Of a DNA stretch of 54,822 nucleotides, positions 54,290 to 54,822 are shown piece after piece. How positions within the stretch are numbered: the first letter of the stretch is position 1; every line of letters begins with the position of its first letter. The position numbers were made by a program, and so were the translations under genes. The notes under the pieces are model-generated. The model made no database searches. It was not told the origin of the DNA and saw only the letters and a list, made by a program, of their open reading frames with translations. The DNA is from Roseiflexus sp. (GTDB lineage: Bacteria; Chloroflexota; Chloroflexia; Chloroflexales; Roseiflexaceae), in the NCBI GenBank assembly GCA_017743475.1, contig JAGHYV010000026.1, positions 1-54,822 of the forward strand, written 5' to 3'.

Positions 54290-54810
54290 ACAACCCTCTC
54301 TTTTTCGATAATCGAATGGCCAAGCGCAGCGAAAGCCTCTTCGACCCCTTCACCAGTTTTGGCGCTTGTGAAGAAGAGAGGTGCATCGAGTGTCGCTGCG
54401 ATGCATGCGATCTCCGCATCCGAAACAACGCGTTCACCGCGCAGATCAATCTTGTTTGCCATGATAACCAGCGGCACGCCAGGGTTGACCTGAAGAAACT
54501 CTCGGGCATATCGTTCCAACGCCGCCGCCGTATCGCTACGAGTCAAATCACAGACCAGCGCCGCGCCACGCGCTCCGCGATAGTACGACCGTACAATCGT
54601 GGTAAAAGGTTCGCTCCCTGCAGTATCCCAGATGAGCATGGTCAGCGCGGTTGGAGGGGTATCTGCTATCTGCACCACTCTGCGACTGACGCGCACACCG
54701 ATGGTGCTCAGGTAAGTGTCGCTGAAGCGGCTTTCGGTAAATCGGCGAATGAGACTGGTCTTGCCGACAGCGAAGTCTCCTATCAGGCAAATTTTCGTGC
54801 TATAGTTCAT
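54286..54810 (-). CDS. Ras/Rab-like small GTPase
   Basis: 174 aa, full length. G1 is GDFAVGKTS (11-19), G2 Thr36 in YLSTIGV, G3 WDTAGSEPF (61-69), G4 NKID (119-122), G5 TSAK (148-151). The closest pattern is Rab-like (STIGV, WDTAG.E.F). The catalytic Gln of Ras (Q61) is Ser66, and there is no C-terminal Cys for prenylation. It is the first visible gene of a minus-strand operon; the promoter lies beyond the right edge of the window or in the last 12 bases. Confidence 0.92.
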   Translation of the reverse strand: MNYSTKICLIGDFAVGKTSLIRRFTESRFSDTYLSTIGVRVSRRVVQIADTPPTALTMLIWDTAGSEPFTTIVRSYYRGARGAALVCDLTRSDTAAALERYAREFLQVNPGVPLVIMANKIDLRGERVVSDAEIACIAATLDAPLFFTSAKTGEGVEEAFAALGHSIIEKERVV

Positions 54811-54822
54811 ACGTGATCCGTA

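Overview
The window looks like the chromosome of a filamentous anoxygenic phototroph of the Chloroflexota, most like Roseiflexus. This is inferred from content only: anaerobic bacteriochlorophyll genes (bchJ, bchE), a CrtI-type carotenoid desaturase, a ba3-type cytochrome oxidase, domain architectures common in that phylum, high GC, and repeat-rich intergenic DNA. No rRNA, tRNA, CRISPR array, transposase or prophage gene was seen.

Layout. 1-224 is the 3' end of an Ala/Glu/Arg-rich coiled-coil protein. 320-5861 (minus) is a tight run: small DUF5132-like membrane protein, HMA-like membrane protein, HMA-fused P-type ATPase, and a MetK homologue with altered active-site residues. 5947-8029 holds a PAS/zinc-ribbon protein and a PLP aminotransferase. 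8030-8937 is a repeat island. 8938-14746 (plus) encodes a two-domain ThyX-like protein coupled to a membrane-anchored subtilase, then an ArsA/Get3-like ATPase and a DUF59 protein. 15105-18946 holds an antitoxin relic, then SCO1, CoxIIa, CoxB and CoxA of a ba3 oxidase. 19072-21333 is a heavily frameshifted pseudogene of a secreted protein. 21434-25437 contains an XRE regulator overlapping a peptide-binding lipoprotein, and a DegS/DegU-like two-component pair. 25821-30824 is the pigment cluster bchJ - radical SAM - bchE - crtI. 30893-36133 has an MBL-fold hydrolase, a Tat lipoprotein dioxygenase, a 2-hydroxyacid dehydrogenase and a CYTH-(Ppx/HD-like)-CHAD fusion. 36307-39129 is rpsO-pnp with a large stem-loop in front of pnp. 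39230-44576 mixes relics (permease, DNA methylase) with a CPBP protease, a frameshifted GHMP kinase, an ILVBL-like ThDP enzyme and a DUF4342 protein. 45542-49041 is fixABCX. 49575-50304 is an MNT/HEPN pair with a broken HEPN gene. 50488-54810 (minus) is a four-gene run: Ras-like GTPase, coiled-coil protein, longin/roadblock-like membrane protein with SH3-like end, and hybrid histidine kinase.

The strongest candidates for something undescribed are (i) the GTPase / coiled-coil / longin-SH3 / hybrid kinase operon, which looks like a prokaryotic small-GTPase signalling module with envelope and phosphorelay outputs; (ii) the metal ATPase operon ending in a MetK-like protein whose methionine-site residues are replaced; (iii) the ThyX-like/subtilase couple; and (iv) the three-domain polyphosphate-type fusion. 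Heptanucleotide tandem repeats at four intergenic spots and a dispersed repeat in two inverted copies point to an active repeat ecology, and several genes are visibly decaying.
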